DNA from: Blattamonas nauphoetae
Lineage: Eukaryota; Preaxostyla; Oxymonadida
Assembly: GCA_033064195.1 (NCBI GenBank)
Contig: JARBJD010000050.1
Location: 1-64,000 of the forward strand
Direction: 5' to 3'
DNA: 64,000 nucleotides
This document shows positions 21,128 through 31,101 of this stretch, piece after piece. Position 1 is the stretch's first letter, and every line of letters starts with the position of its first letter. Both the position numbers and the translations under genes were made by a program. A model generated the notes under the pieces. That model did not search any database. It saw only the letters and a program-made list of their open reading frames with translations, and was not told the DNA's origin.

Positions 21128-23000
21128 AAGCAATCAAGAACCAGCGAACGTCTCGAACTGTTTCTGACTTGTTTTGGACAACACACACTGTTTGTGTGTG
21201 ATCTTTGTCGACTCTGGCATCACCTCATGGTTTGATTTGCCAGAATGATTCGAATTCTCTCTCGCCAGTCTCCCTCCCTCGATGATCGCCACACTCTCCT
21301 TCTCCTTCGCTGCCACTCTCGCACTGCTCCAAGAGCTCCAACTGCTCGGAAATGGAAGCTGTCGATGCTGACGATTGGCAGCGGTTTGTGTGAGATCTTT
21401 GATTTGTGATTGTGCCACAGGATCGTCTTCTGTTGTGGACGCCGGTGCGATGCCATTTCGGAATTGATCGACATCGTCGATCGTCGTCGACACTTCGGAA
21501 TGGCGAAAGAATCAAAATGGTTGTTCATACACACCACCCAATGACTGATCTCTCCCCTCTCGAAACGAGATGCAGAAGGAGGAACTGAAGCGGGGGAAGC
21601 GATGCGATGGAAACGATGCTGGCCATGCATCGCTCCGTCCTCCGAACGATCTCTGTGCACACCAGCTCTTCCTCACACTGATCGAAGCAGCGCTGCTCCC
21701 TCAACTGCTCTCGATTCTGTTTGCTTGACTGATGGGGATGCGTGTTGACGCTGTTCCAAACCGTGATTGTGGGATGCTGGCTGATTGTGGAGTCGATGGC
21801 AGTTTCTCCATCCACTCACCATCGCCCATTCTCTCGTCTTCACAAACTGTGCAGAGACCTGGATCGGCGTGAAGAAATGAAGGAACAGAGGTGATCAACT
21901 GAACGTGTCGACGATTCACTGTCAATTCTTCCTCTTTTTCACGCACCCTCGAAATGAATTGATTCTGAGCAGCTCGCACCGATTGGTTGTTTGAGTTGGT
22001 TGACTTGAACAGTCGATGAAAGGAAGAAAACTGAACCAGACGTGAAAGTTGGCGCAGTGATGACGAGAACGAACAGAACTCGTCGACGAATGGAGCGAGC
22101 GAGAGTCGGAAGTGTGGAAGTCTGAGATGTCGGAAGAAGAGGAGAAAGGGATTTGAGGACGAGACGATCGGAGAAGGCTCGCTGAGACGAGAACGAGTGG
22201 CGGAGGAAGTGGAAGTGGGTGGATGGTGGAGAGTTGGATGTGTGTTCGAGAAGGAAGGAGAGTGTGAAAGAGATTGGAGAGGGGAAGAAGCAGAAAGTCG
22301 GAACTGGACGACTCCCCTCCCGCACATCTCTCTGCCTGTGTCCGCTGCGAGAGACGACGCTCGGTGTCGCTCTGCGTTGCTCTCGCCGACGACACCGCAC
22401 CTGCCCGCTCACTGTCACCTCACTCTTTGCCAAAACCGTCCTCAGCCGCACTCGAGGGAAGGACGAGCTTGCTGTTGGGTGAGTTGAAGGAAAGGAGCAC
22501 AAGCGAACACTGTGGCGTGCAGACCGACCGACAGAACATCGACACAGCCGACCTCGCGACGTGTTACGCGTCTCCGCAGTCGCTGGCATCCTGTGCGACA
22601 CACATCACATCGTCTCCTTCGCTCACTGCACGGATGGATGGGTGCTGTCAGGCGACTGAAAGGACAGCTGTCGACACTGTTGTCCCTGTCGAGTCAACAG
22701 CAGATGAACAGAACCAACCGCAGACGATGACAGTGCTGTTGAGAATGATAGAAATCGGTGGTTGTTGATGAAGTCGTTTTGGAGAGAGAAATGGAAGAGA
22801 ACAAGTGTGTCACATTGGAGTTGAAGGGATCGGATGGGATCCAGTGTCCAGGGGGAGATGAGAGGAGAGGAGGAGATGAAGATTGGAGAGGGAGAGTGGA
22901 ATGAGACGAGGTGGAGGAAAGAAGAGTGCGTGCTCATTGATCGCAACAAGTGATGATCTCTCAGTCTTTGTTGGCTGCTTTTCGTTATTCCTTTTGGACA
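21128..23000. repeat. R block 3
   Basis: The most complete match to R block 1, including the MEAVDADDWQRF piece, the ALADDTAPARSLSPHS piece (open for 164 codons at 22274-22768), and one unit of the KGSDGIQCPGG repeat. The first of the two KGSD units of R1 is missing. Confidence 0.6.
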
Positions 23001-23076
23001 TTTATTTCATCTCAGTCTCTTTCTTTCACCTTTTGTTCTGACCCATAACGAGTGACTGGACTCTCGATCAGACAGA

Positions 23077-24144
23077 ATGGGCAGTGTAATCAATAAAGTT
23101 TACACTTCATCAAGTCCAACACTCTCTGTTATGTCCATCCCTCCGTTGCCATTTACAATGGATTGCTTGCCGTTCCTGAATTGGAGCGAACGAAACAATG
23201 CATCTGAATCCGAAAAGGCAATCTTTCGATCTCTGGTTGCCACTGTGAAGTCCCAGCCTGTCCTTGATGATTCTTTGGAAGACAAAGCAGTGAAATTCCT
23301 TGAATCTGTGAACTCAAATCGTCGATCATCGGTCGATGCTTTTCTCAACAGCCTTGCATCGTTCTGTGATAATTCTTCGTTCGGGTTCGTACAGTCATTT
23401 CTGGTGCTCATTTCTTCTGCTAGTCAGGCTATCACCATGGCAGCAATGGAGATGGTCTCCCAGCTGATCTGGCACTGTTCCCCTGAAGTCCGACTTTCTC
23501 TCATCAGAGCTGATCTGATCACTCAACTCATCGCATCTCTCAATCCCTTGTTTCTTTCCTTTGCCGAAGCTGTTGATATCCACATCAACGTCATGAACAT
23601 CATCACCGATTGTTTCTATCTCACAACTCCGTATGGTCTGGAACAACTCGAAATTGAAGATGACGATGAACAACAAGCTGTTCGCGAGACTGTTTTTCAG
23701 CAAGTTGTCACACCATCCGAGAAGTATATTTGGCATGTGTGCGTGAACCGATTTTCGATCATCGATGAGAAACTATCCATATATTTTCTTCGAATTCTAT
23801 CTCACCTCCTCAAAATATCTCTCTATTATCACCCAACAATGGTTTTTGTTCTTCATATGCCAGTTCTTCTCACGATCCCAAGTTGTCTCACATTCTTCGA
23901 AAATGATCACTCAATCAAGTGGTGTCTGTATGAGATGATTGATATTCAGTGGGAATGGAACAAAGAAAGGGGAGAGGGGCGACAGATGTGGAATATAGTG
24001 CATCGAATGTTGAGAATGGAGGGCATCGAAGATGTGATGGAAGAAAAGCTACAAAGCGACGAACAAACTGACACCGGAAGTTGGATTGTTCCATATTCGA
24101 TCACATGGAACAACCAACTGGGCGTGGACATTCCAGGGCGTTGA
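23077..24144 (+). CDS. Family B orphan protein, copy B4
   Basis: Single exon, 355 aa, start MGSVINKVYTSSS. Conserved parts: MDCLPFLNWSE, FRSLVATVKSQPVLDDS, VVTPSEKYIWHVCVNRFSI, MPVLLTIPSCLTFFEND and MLRMEGIEDVMEEK. The frame is intact. The end differs from the other copies (NNQLGVDIPGR). Preceded by the conserved CTGACCCATAACGA block. Confidence 0.75.
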   Translation: MGSVINKVYTSSSPTLSVMSIPPLPFTMDCLPFLNWSERNNASESEKAIFRSLVATVKSQPVLDDSLEDKAVKFLESVNSNRRSSVDAFLNSLASFCDNSSFGFVQSFLVLISSASQAITMAAMEMVSQLIWHCSPEVRLSLIRADLITQLIASLNPLFLSFAEAVDIHINVMNIITDCFYLTTPYGLEQLEIEDDDEQQAVRETVFQQVVTPSEKYIWHVCVNRFSIIDEKLSIYFLRILSHLLKISLYYHPTMVFVLHMPVLLTIPSCLTFFENDHSIKWCLYEMIDIQWEWNKERGEGRQMWNIVHRMLRMEGIEDVMEEKLQSDEQTDTGSWIVPYSITWNNQLGVDIPGR

Positions 24145-25007
24145 TATAAACAGACAAGAACCAGCGAACGATTCGTACTGTTTCTGACTTGTTTTGGACA
24201 CCAAACACTCTTTTTGTGTGATATTTGTGGACTCTGGCATCACCTCATGATTTTGTTTGCCGGAACGATTCGAATTCTCTCTCGCCAGTCTCCCTCCCTC
24301 GATGGTCGCCACTCTCTCCTTCTCCTTCGCCGCCTCTCTCGCACTGCTCCAACTGCTCGGAAATGGAAGCTGTCGATGCTGACGATTGGCAGCGGTTTGT
24401 GTGAGATCTTTGATTTGTGATTGTGCCACAGGATCGTCTTCTTTTGTGGACGCGGATGCGATGCCATTTCGGAATGGATCGACATCGTCGATCGTCGTCG
24501 ACACTTCGGAAAGGCGACCGAATCAAAATGGTTGCTCATGCACACCACCCACTCCCTATTCCCTCTCCCCTCGAAAAGGGATGTACAACCGAAGCCCCTT
24601 TCTTTTGTGCTTTCTTTTCAGAATCGGCGACAGCGAAGAGATCCACACAACGCAGACACGCTCATCGTTGATGAGGAAGACCACCATCAGCGCCTTGATT
24701 TGATGGAATCGCCGAAAAAGTGGCTTTGCATGCCGACATTGAGAGAGGGATGGATGTGCCCCATTTGAAGTCGCAGGATACAACGACGAGTCAACCGACG
24801 ATGCTGTTCTCGTGTTCGTGTGAACATTCTCGACTGGCCTGTTTGGTGAAGCAACGATCGAGTTCATGAATCCCTCTCTTCTTTGTGGTGGCCGTGAACA
24901 TCGGAAGAATCTGAGACAAGATTCAAAGTCAACGTCACAGCTAACAAGGTGAAGGAAAGGAAAGGGATGCGATGAGATGGCATGGAAACAGGAATGTGGA
25001 CGTGAAG
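24145..25007. repeat. R block 4
   Basis: Starts like the other R blocks (MEAVDADDWQRF piece at about 24363). After 24590 it differs, then from about 24845 it matches the end of R block 2 and runs straight into the minisatellite. Confidence 0.6.
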
Positions 25008-26474
25008 CTCCTCACGCCCTCCCACACCCCTCTGCCTCTCCCTCACCACCCTCACCCTCCCACTCCCCTCTGCCTCTCCCTCACCACCCTCACCCTCCCA
25101 CACCCCTCTGCCTCTCCCCACCACCCACACCCTCCCACTCCCCTCTGCCTCTCCCCTCACCACCGACACCCTCCCACACCCGTCTGCCTCTCCCCTCACC
25201 ACCCACATCCTCCCACTCCCCTCTGCCTCTCCCCTCACCACCGACACCCTCCCACTCCCTCTGCCTCTCCCCTCACCACCCACACCCTCCCACACCCCTC
25301 TGCCTCTCCCCTCACCACCGACACCCTCCCACACCCGTCTGCCTCTCCCCTCACCACCCACATCCTCCACTCCCTCTGCCTCCCCTCACCACCCACATCC
25401 TCCCACTCCCTCTGCCTCTCCCTCACCACCCACATCCTTCCACTCCCTCTGCCTCTCCCTACCCACCCACATCCTCCCACTCCCTCTGCCTCTCCCTCAC
25501 CACCCACACCTCCCACTCCCCTCTGCCTCCCCACCACCCACACCCTCCCACACCCTCCCACCCCCTCTGCCTCTCCCCTCACCACCGACACCCTCCCACT
25601 CCCTCTGCCTCTCCCCTCACCACCCACATCCTTCCACTCCCTCTGCCTCTCCCTCACCACCCACACCCTCCCACACCCCTCTGCCTCTCCCTCACCACCG
25701 ACACCCTCCCACACCCCCTCTGCCTCTCCCCCTCACCACCGACACCCTCCCACTCCCCTCTGCCTCTCCCCTCACCACCCACATCCTTCCACTCCCTCTG
25801 CCTCCCCTCACCACCCACACCCCTCCCACACCCCCTCCCTGCCTCTCCTCCTCACCACCGACACCCTCCCACACCCCTCTGCCTCTCCCCTCACCACCCA
25901 CACCCTCCCACTCCCCTCTGCCTCTCACCACCCACATCCTTCCACTCCCTCTGCCTCTCCCCCTCACCACCCACATCCTTCCACTCCTCTGCCTCTCCCT
26001 CACCACCCACATCCTTCCACTCCCTCTGCCTCTCCCCACCACACCCACCTCCCACACCCTGCTCCCTCCCCTCACCACCCACACCCTCCCACACCCTCTG
26101 CCTCCCCTCACCACCCACATCCTTCCACTCCCCTCTGCCTCTCCCTCACCACCCACATCCTCCCACTCTGCCTCCCTCACCACCCACACCCTCCCACACC
26201 CCTCTGCCTCACCACCGACACCCTCCCACACCCGTCTGCCTCTCCCTCACCACCCACATCCTTCCACTCCCTCTGCCTCTCCCCTCACCACCCACATCCT
26301 TCCACTCCCTCTGCCTCTCCCCACCACGCACACCCTCCCACACCCCTCTGCCTCTCCCCTCACCACCCACATCCTTCCACTCCCCTCTGCCTCTCCCCAC
26401 CACGCACACCCTCCCACACCCCTCTGCCTCTCCCCTCACCACCCACACCCTCCCACTCCCCTCTGCCTCTCCCT
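25008..26474. repeat. C-rich minisatellite, unit about 38-39 bp, roughly 35-40 copies
   Basis: Tandem units of the form CACCCACACCCTCCCACTCC followed by CCTCTGCCTCTCCCCT. The unit length varies through small indels, and variants alternate CACAC/CACTC and CCCACA/CCGACA. The plus strand is almost pure pyrimidine with A, giving strong strand asymmetry. Long ORFs run through it on both strands only because stop codons are absent from the unit; there is no sign of a real protein. The right border falls inside a gene X fragment. Confidence 0.95.
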
Positions 26475-26890
26475 TTGAGAAAGAGTCCGATTTGATCTTG
26501 CGTCAAGTTGTTCTTGTCTTTGATGATATATGCATCTGAAAGAAGTGAATAAAAGGGAATCACACGAGGTTTGTCCTCGAAAATAGGGAGGAGAAGGTCG
26601 TCTGGACTCGGTAGGGTCATTGAAATGGTTGGAAAGGTCAGACCCAGAACAGTTTTCTGCGACATATCCTCTCGAAAACAACACATATTAAATGAGGTTC
26701 AGAATCTCTTTTTTGATTAACTGGGATTTCTTCTTCATTGTATTTTGAGATCCAGACGTTTTTAAGTGAGTGAAACGGAGGTGGTCGTCCCATTTTTCAT
26801 GAATCGCTCCGATTGGACTTCTTCCTTCCTCTTGATCGATAATTTCTTTTCCAACTTCGACTCTTTCTCCTTATCTTCTTTTGATGTTGT
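26475..26890 (-). pseudogene. 5' fragment of gene X (third, truncated copy)
   Basis: Contains the leader and the first 72 or so codons of gene X (MSQKTVLGLTFPTISMTLPS to DQIGLFLKG), then stops at the minisatellite. It sits head-to-tail after gene X copy 1 on the same strand, so copy 1 and this fragment look like a tandem pair. Confidence 0.8.
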
Positions 26891-27257
26891 ATACATTGTT
26901 TTAGTGATCATTTTTAATTGACACCCATAAGTCATTACGATCCTGGCGGTTTGATTTTGGATTTTACATGTCTCTTCATTTATTTCATTGAGAAACAGGA
27001 GAGTTGGTGAAACAAGATGAAAGCAATCGAACTAGAAAAGGAATTTTTTGTGTGTGAGCTGAAAATAAGTCAAAACGGGTCAGATTCAAATGTAAACGGC
27101 TGATCAACTTCATGTTTCAACAGCGTCATCGTATTCTTCGTCAAATTGGATGAACCGATCTAAATCGGACTCGCTATCTGCCTCTCCACGACCAGTGGGT
27201 TCCTTGTAATCATGTTCAAAATGGAAGTCTTGGCCAAAAACGAACTTGCGGTTCATA

Positions 27258-28041
27258 GTGGTGTTAGAAACCCGCTCTGGTTCATAAACCCGCAACCAGC
27301 GTGATAAAACCGCCACTTCATTCATGAATTATTCTGTTTTTCTAATGTCCTCTACAGAAGTAATGAAGAAGTTTTTAGGAAGAAGTGAAAAAGAAAAACA
27401 CGTTCGTGAAAAGTGACTTTCACATAAATGGGCCATGATTCAAACACAATTTGATGTTTCCAAGCCCATGACTCACTGCATGTCTTTCAGCCACAAAACA
27501 AGTGTCAATTCTCAAATCCAAATGTTTTTCAAATCCATCCGACCATTGGGAGTGAGATTCAGCGATTCATGGATGAATCACAAAATGTCAACAATGAAGT
27601 ATGTCTCTTTCTTGAAATCATACCTGTGATTATCCGATAGATAGTACATTCGAAGAAGGAGATAATATCTTGAATCGTACAGAGATTTACGTCAAGAAGA
27701 CAAAAGGACAGTGACATCGATGATTGTGCATTCAAATGAAGAATAGAAGAGAAGAAAATGAATCCGATCACTGAGACAATGTTTTTTGAAGCTCACAACA
27801 ACGTACCCAACAAGAAAGCCAGAACAGAGTAGTATTTGATGACAATGCAGAGTCTCGAAAAGATCAGATTCAATTACGTCACTTCACGACTGTTTTCGAT
27901 AGATTTTTTCGAAAATGTGAGAAAAATAGAGGATAATGTGAACAAATGGTGAAAGAGTGAGATTATGATGAAGATCGTTCGGTTGCGGTTTTTTGGACCC
28001 CCGTTGCGGGTTTCTGAACGCGTGCGGGTTTCTAACACCAC
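27258..28041. mobile_element. 784-bp non-autonomous element with TA target duplication
   Basis: The ends are inverted repeats: both read GTGGTGTTAGAAACCCGC, followed by a weaker second AAACCCGCAAC unit, about 40 bp in all. TA flanks both sides (27256-27257 and 28042-28043). No ORF looks like a transposase. It separates the last 49 or so codons of gene X copy 1 from the rest, and it is absent from copy 2, which serves as an empty-site control. A TA-inserting (Tc1/mariner-type) MITE is the best reading. Confidence 0.8.
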
Positions 28042-29916
28042 TATCAGAATGTCGCTATCATCGAAATCGTTGTCACTGAGGCCGTCATCATCACTATCGT
28101 GGATCGAGTTGGCTTCGGAGCCACTGGAACAAGAATGATACGAATCCAGTTCATCCTTGTTCTCGATTTCTGCATCGGCTTCATATTGTCCATTTCTTTC
28201 ACCGTCCTCTTCACAACAAGTGGGCCCTCCAGAATCATCAACGACACTCGGGGCGGCGAGTGGGGACGACATATTTTGAGGAGGATGGATAGTGGGAGAG
28301 GAAGAGCGAGGGGGGGAGAGGTGGTTCAGCACTGGAGACTGAAGGATGGCAGCCGGCGGGAAGTTGGTGCGGAGTGTGGGAGGGTCGGAAGGACGTGATT
28401 GTTGTGAGCGTCCGGGGATGAACGGTGGTGAGTCTTTTCTGAGCCTCGAGTCAGGGGGAGTTTGACAGGGGCAGAAGGACGCAGAACTGGATTCAACGGA
28501 AGAGAGAAGAGGTTGGGATGGGGGAGAGAGAGAATATGGGTGGCCAAACCCGTCGGGTGTCGGGAGAATCCCGTTCCCGAAGTTCGGGACATAACATGTG
28601 GCAGGAGGAGATGTGTGCCGAATATGGAAAGGAGAAGGAGAGGATGAGTGTGTCTGGACCAAAGTGATTGATGGTTGGAGTGGTGGAGTGACTGAGATGT
28701 GTCTGCCGCTCGGGAAGAGTGTGGAGGGATCGACAGGTGTGCGGTAGGTGGGAGGGTGCGCGTGGGGTGAGCTGGAATGCGCAGGTGGAGACATGGACGA
28801 TCGTTGTGGTGTGCGATTGTCGAGAGTGTCACTGACCAACTCGGGAGGGACGATTCTGATGAACTCAAAGAAGACTTTGAACGCGTTGTCTCTGAAGCCG
28901 AGAGATGTGAAGATCTGGAATCCCTCACGAAGTCTTGCTTCGATTGCATTGATGTGTGCTTGGGCAAGGAGTGTGGGTGTAAAACGAACTTTGAAGAATG
29001 ATTTCTTGGCCATGGAGTCGACTCTTGTCCTTTCGTTGAAGGAGCCGTTGTGTATTGTCTTGAAGACATTCAGGATGTTTCTCCATTCCAGCAATATCTT
29101 CGCTTCGATGCCTGGGAAGTGAGGTTGGACGAGTTTAAGAACCTCTTTGCCGATCGCATCCTTGAGACAATTCACAATCGATGCCTTGTTCTCACAGAAC
29201 AGAGTTCTGGATGGAAGGGAACCAAAAGTGATTGACATTTCGATTTGATTGTTGAAGTGGGTTGGTTTCGCATAGAGTCGTGCCGCTTGGTTTGGGAAGC
29301 ACACGTCGACCATCGCTTTGGTGAATGAATCGTGGACTTCCTTTGTGGCTCTATTGTCGGAGAAGATGACAATGGACGCCGTTGTCTGGTCGTGCTGAGG
29401 GAGGGGAAGGATTCGGACTTTGTGACGAAAAGCGTTCCTCCCATCGGGATCGTGGCGTTCGTCCCAGAACTCTTGGAGCTCGCGGGAATCGACGGTGAAG
29501 ATGAGACAGTTTGGGGCGATGAGAGGAAGGATCGTGATGGGATTGGCATGCGAGTCGGGGTCAGCGTGGTCGGCGATGCACGAGCCTCGGCTCAAAAGTC
29601 GGTTCATGGCTTCTATGCTTGCCGGAGACTCTTCGACCTCGAAAGTGAAAGTTGCGCTAGAAACTGTCTCGGTGGATGTGAATCTTCCGATGATGCCTTT
29701 TCCTTTGAGAAAGAGTCCGATTTGATCTTGCGTCAAGTTGTTCTTGTCTTTGATGATATATGCATCTGAAAGAAGTGAATAAAAGGGAATCACACGAGGT
29801 TTGTCCTCGAAAATAGGGAGGAGAAGGTCGTCTGGACTCGGTAGGGTCATTGAAATGGTTGGAAAGGTCAGACCCAGAACAGTTTTCTGCGACATATCCT
29901 CTCGAAAACAACACAT
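27874..29916 (-). CDS. Gene X copy 1 (orphan protein, 3' end interrupted)
   Basis: The ORF runs from ATG 29916 for 680 codons, the last 55 or so of which read into the inserted element. The original tail (FGQDFHFEHDYKEPTGRGE...) lies beyond it at 27110-27255. Residues 1-370 look globular (FTFEVEESPASIEAMNRL, ATASIVIFSDNRATKEVHDS). Residues 375-570 are Pro/Ser/His-rich and disordered. The C-terminus is acidic. No zinc knuckle, protease, reverse transcriptase or transposase motif is visible. It could be a host gene or an ORF1-like protein of a mobile element. Near-identical to copy 2. Confidence 0.6.
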   Translation of the reverse strand: MCCFREDMSQKTVLGLTFPTISMTLPSPDDLLLPIFEDKPRVIPFYSLLSDAYIIKDKNNLTQDQIGLFLKGKGIIGRFTSTETVSSATFTFEVEESPASIEAMNRLLSRGSCIADHADPDSHANPITILPLIAPNCLIFTVDSRELQEFWDERHDPDGRNAFRHKVRILPLPQHDQTTASIVIFSDNRATKEVHDSFTKAMVDVCFPNQAARLYAKPTHFNNQIEMSITFGSLPSRTLFCENKASIVNCLKDAIGKEVLKLVQPHFPGIEAKILLEWRNILNVFKTIHNGSFNERTRVDSMAKKSFFKVRFTPTLLAQAHINAIEARLREGFQIFTSLGFRDNAFKVFFEFIRIVPPELVSDTLDNRTPQRSSMSPPAHSSSPHAHPPTYRTPVDPSTLFPSGRHISVTPPLQPSITLVQTHSSSPSPFHIRHTSPPATCYVPNFGNGILPTPDGFGHPYSLSPPSQPLLSSVESSSASFCPCQTPPDSRLRKDSPPFIPGRSQQSRPSDPPTLRTNFPPAAILQSPVLNHLSPPRSSSPTIHPPQNMSSPLAAPSVVDDSGGPTCCEEDGERNGQYEADAEIENKDELDSYHSCSSGSEANSIHDSDDDGLSDNDFDDSDILIVVLETRTRSETRNGGPKNRNRTIFIIISLFHHLFTLSSIFLTFSKKSIENSREVT

Positions 29917-29917
29917 A

Positions 29918-30109
29918 TTAAATGAGGTTCATAATCTCGTTTTCGATTAACTGAGATTTCTTCTTCATTGTATTTTGAGATTCAGACGTTTTTAAGTGAG
30001 TGAAACGGAGGTGGTCGTCCCATTTTTCATGAATCTCTCCGATTGGACTTCTTACTTCCTCTTGATCGATAATTTCCCTTCCCGCCTCGACTCTCACATT
30101 CAACAACAT
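29918..30109 (-). CDS. 63-codon ORF just upstream of gene X copy 1
   Basis: MLLNVRVEAGREIIDQEE to IENEIMNLI, ending one base before the gene X start codon. Identical in the right arm, so conservation cannot be used as proof of coding. Possible upstream ORF or a first exon joined by a splice I could not define. Confidence 0.3.
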   Translation of the reverse strand: MLLNVRVEAGREIIDQEEVRSPIGEIHEKWDDHLRFTHLKTSESQNTMKKKSQLIENEIMNLI

Positions 30110-30288
30110 TATTCTCTCATTATTGTTTCACCTCTCTTCATACCCTCTCTTCAAACAGAGTGATCTTGATTGTCTTTATCACCGTCCAACTTCGACTCTT
30201 TCTCCTTAACTTCTCGGAAATGTTCCGTTTTCTTCATGTTTCATTGTCTTTATGATTGCTTCTTTCGATTGTGAGGAAGAGAAACCGT

Positions 30289-30733
30289 GTCTGGTGCGGT
30301 TTCGGTTGAAGTCGGCCGAGTGGGCAATCATTCTTTCTTGTTCAACAGTCCACAACAGTCGTTATTTCCTCGTCCACAAATGACACACAATTTTTTCGTT
30401 CGTATGCGGCTTCAGAGGGACGGATGTTTAACGAGGTATCCGCAACATTGTTTGGATCTCCATCTCGTTTGAAGGAGAGAAGGAATCAAATGATGTATAA
30501 TGGAGTTAAGACAATATAAAGGTCGAAATTGGAGCAAATTTCACTTCAGTATGTTCTCAAACACGCTGAGGAAAGAGACTTTGAGAAATCGTGCCATAAA
30601 ATGGTGAGGGTCACAATTGAAAGACAAGAAATATAGTGAAAGAACAAGAAAACAGATGATAAGTGAGGTCAATGCATTTAATCAGAAAGGGGAGCAAGAG
30701 AACAGACTCATTTGCGATCGACGAGAATCATGT
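30289..30733. other. Spacer of the inverted duplication
   Basis: 445 bases of unique sequence between the arms. No convincing ORF or RNA gene. It keeps the two arms from being a perfect palindrome. Confidence 0.6.
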
Positions 30734-30908
30734 TTTCTCTTCCTCACAATCGAAAGAAGCAATCATAAAGACAATGAAACATGAAGAAAACGGAACATTT
30801 CCGAGAAGTTAAGGAGAAAGAGTCGAAGTTGGACGGTGATAAAGACAATCAAGATCACTCTGTTTGAAGAGAGGGTATGAAGAGAGGTGAAACAATAATG
30901 AGAGAATA

Positions 30909-31100
30909 ATGTTGTTGAATGTGAGAGTCGAGGCGGGAAGGGAAATTATCGATCAAGAGGAAGTAAGAAGTCCAATCGGAGAGATTCATGAAAAATGGGA
31001 CGACCACCTCCGTTTCACTCACTTAAAAACGTCTGAATCTCAAAATACAATGAAGAAGAAATCTCAGTTAATCGAAAACGAGATTATGAACCTCATTTAA
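30909..31100 (+). CDS. 63-codon ORF just upstream of gene X copy 2
   Basis: Same sequence and position relative to gene X as the ORF at 29918-30109. Uncertain as a protein-coding unit. Confidence 0.3.
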   Translation: MLLNVRVEAGREIIDQEEVRSPIGEIHEKWDDHLRFTHLKTSESQNTMKKKSQLIENEIMNLI

Positions 31101-31101
31101 T

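Larger units (their letters stand above)
26891..30288 (-). repeat. Left arm of a large inverted duplication (gene X copy 1)
   Basis: Matches 30734-33330 in inverted orientation, including the leader, the whole gene X and its 3' flank. It holds an extra 784-bp element at 27258-28041. The inner border is at about 30288, where similarity ends within AGGAAGAGAAA. Confidence 0.85.

Noticed and set aside
24972-26474. CRISPR array
   Set aside because: The array consists of adjoining repeat units without unique spacers, and the window is eukaryotic.
24972-26539. Long ORFs (over 500 codons on the plus strand, others on the minus strand)
   Set aside because: They exist only because the tandem unit lacks stop codons. 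Two plus-strand frames are open at once and the product is pure low-complexity Pro/Ser/Leu/His.
28326-29069. Second long ORF (247 codons) inside gene X, also in the other arm
   Set aside because: Frame-shifted shadow of the Pro/Ser/His-rich part of gene X; the two arms are nearly identical, so conservation is not evidence.
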